The translations under genes and the position numbers were made by a program. Below are positions 5,910 through 6,183 of a stretch of 6,183 bases of DNA, in pieces. The stretch lies in NCBI GenBank assembly GCA_030544165.1, contig JAUNRP010000121.1, forward strand, positions 1-6,183, read 5' to 3'. Below the pieces are notes generated by a model. That model saw only the letters and a list, made by a program, of their open reading frames with translations. It made no database searches and had not been told where the DNA came from. Position 1 is the stretch's first letter. Each line of letters starts with the position of its first letter. The stretch comes from a bacterium (lineage in GTDB: Bacteria > Actinomycetota > Actinomycetes > Actinomycetales > Actinomycetaceae).

Positions 5910-6183
5910 TCACCGCTCGCGGGGCGCGGCTCTCCGGGGCGCGGCGAGGAACTCGGCGAGCTCCAGATCGAACGGCGTGGTGATCTTCAGGGCCCGCTCC
6001 GAGCCGGGAACGAGCCAGACGGGCTCGCCGAGGGCCTCCACGAGGCCGGCGTCATCGGTGAGGGGATCGGTGCCCTCGGCGTGGGCGCGCTCGAGGAGGG
6101 TGCGCTCGAAGCCCTGGGGGGTCTGGACGGCGCGAAGGAGGGTCCGGTCCACGGTCCTGGTGACGAGTTCCGCGGCGGGAGCA
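5910..6183 (-). CDS. ispD: 2-C-methyl-D-erythritol 4-phosphate cytidylyltransferase, C-terminal part (partial)
   Basis: IspD transfers CMP from CTP to methylerythritol phosphate, the third step of the non-mevalonate isoprenoid pathway, in the cytoplasm. About 90 C-terminal residues are visible; the start and the N-terminal nucleotide-binding loop lie beyond base 6183. The frame is open to the window edge, so the GTG at 6152 is not the start. Recognition rests on 'LRAVQTPQGF', then 'DPLTDDAGLVEALGEPVWLV', then 'GSERALKITTPFDLELAEFL'. These are the family's TPQ, TDDA and K-I-T-x-P-x-D-L signatures, with the conserved active-site lysine in 'LKIT'. The protein ends soon after in an Arg-rich tail, so there is no IspF fusion on its C terminus. 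It is convergent with the GNAT gene, with 20 bp between stops. Confidence 0.92.
   Translation of the reverse strand, partial: APAAELVTRTVDRTLLRAVQTPQGFERTLLERAHAEGTDPLTDDAGLVEALGEPVWLVPGSERALKITTPFDLELAEFLAAPRRAAPRER

Noticed and set aside
5901..5922. 8-bp direct repeat GCTCGCGG at 5901-5908 and 5915-5922
   Set aside because: Short, in very GC-rich DNA, partly inside the ispD tail; chance is sufficient.

Overview
This window looks like ordinary chromosome from a high-GC Gram-positive (Actinomycetota, plausibly the Micrococcales/Actinomycetales side). It is very GC-rich, codon third positions are mostly G or C, and GTG starts are common. The methyltransferase architecture is also one I associate with actinobacteria. 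The genus cannot be settled from the sequence.

Layout, left to right. (1) 1-1581, plus: the C-terminal part of a YprA/MrfA-type superfamily 2 helicase with a DUF1998 cysteine cluster. Its upstream half lies outside the window, and a 54-bp tandem repeat encodes an Ala/Pro/Ser linker inside it. (2) 1606-2121, minus: a PadR-family repressor, convergent with the helicase. (3) 2122-2188: a compact AT-rich divergent promoter region with a 15-bp direct repeat that is a candidate operator. (4) 2189-3310, plus: a beta-lactamase-fold serine hydrolase without a signal peptide, probably the PadR target. (5) 3311-3591: a gap holding a 95-bp interrupted palindrome with a candidate 3-bp target duplication, plus a possible 60-residue Trp/Arg-rich ORF on the minus strand. 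(6) 3592-3816 and 3830-5368, plus: a two-helix membrane protein closely followed by a three-part SAM-dependent methyltransferase with an NPPF motif. (7) 5413-5889, plus: a GNAT acetyltransferase, possibly translated from a leaderless mRNA. (8) 5910 to the window end, minus: the C-terminal part of IspD, convergent with the GNAT gene.

The genes do not form one pathway. The one regulatory unit I can argue for is the divergent PadR/serine hydrolase pair. I found no CRISPR array, toxin-antitoxin pair, phage gene, transposase, rRNA or tRNA. The parts least explained by known families are the palindrome and the small minus-strand ORF between 3311 and 3593. I do not see convincing evidence of a large new system.
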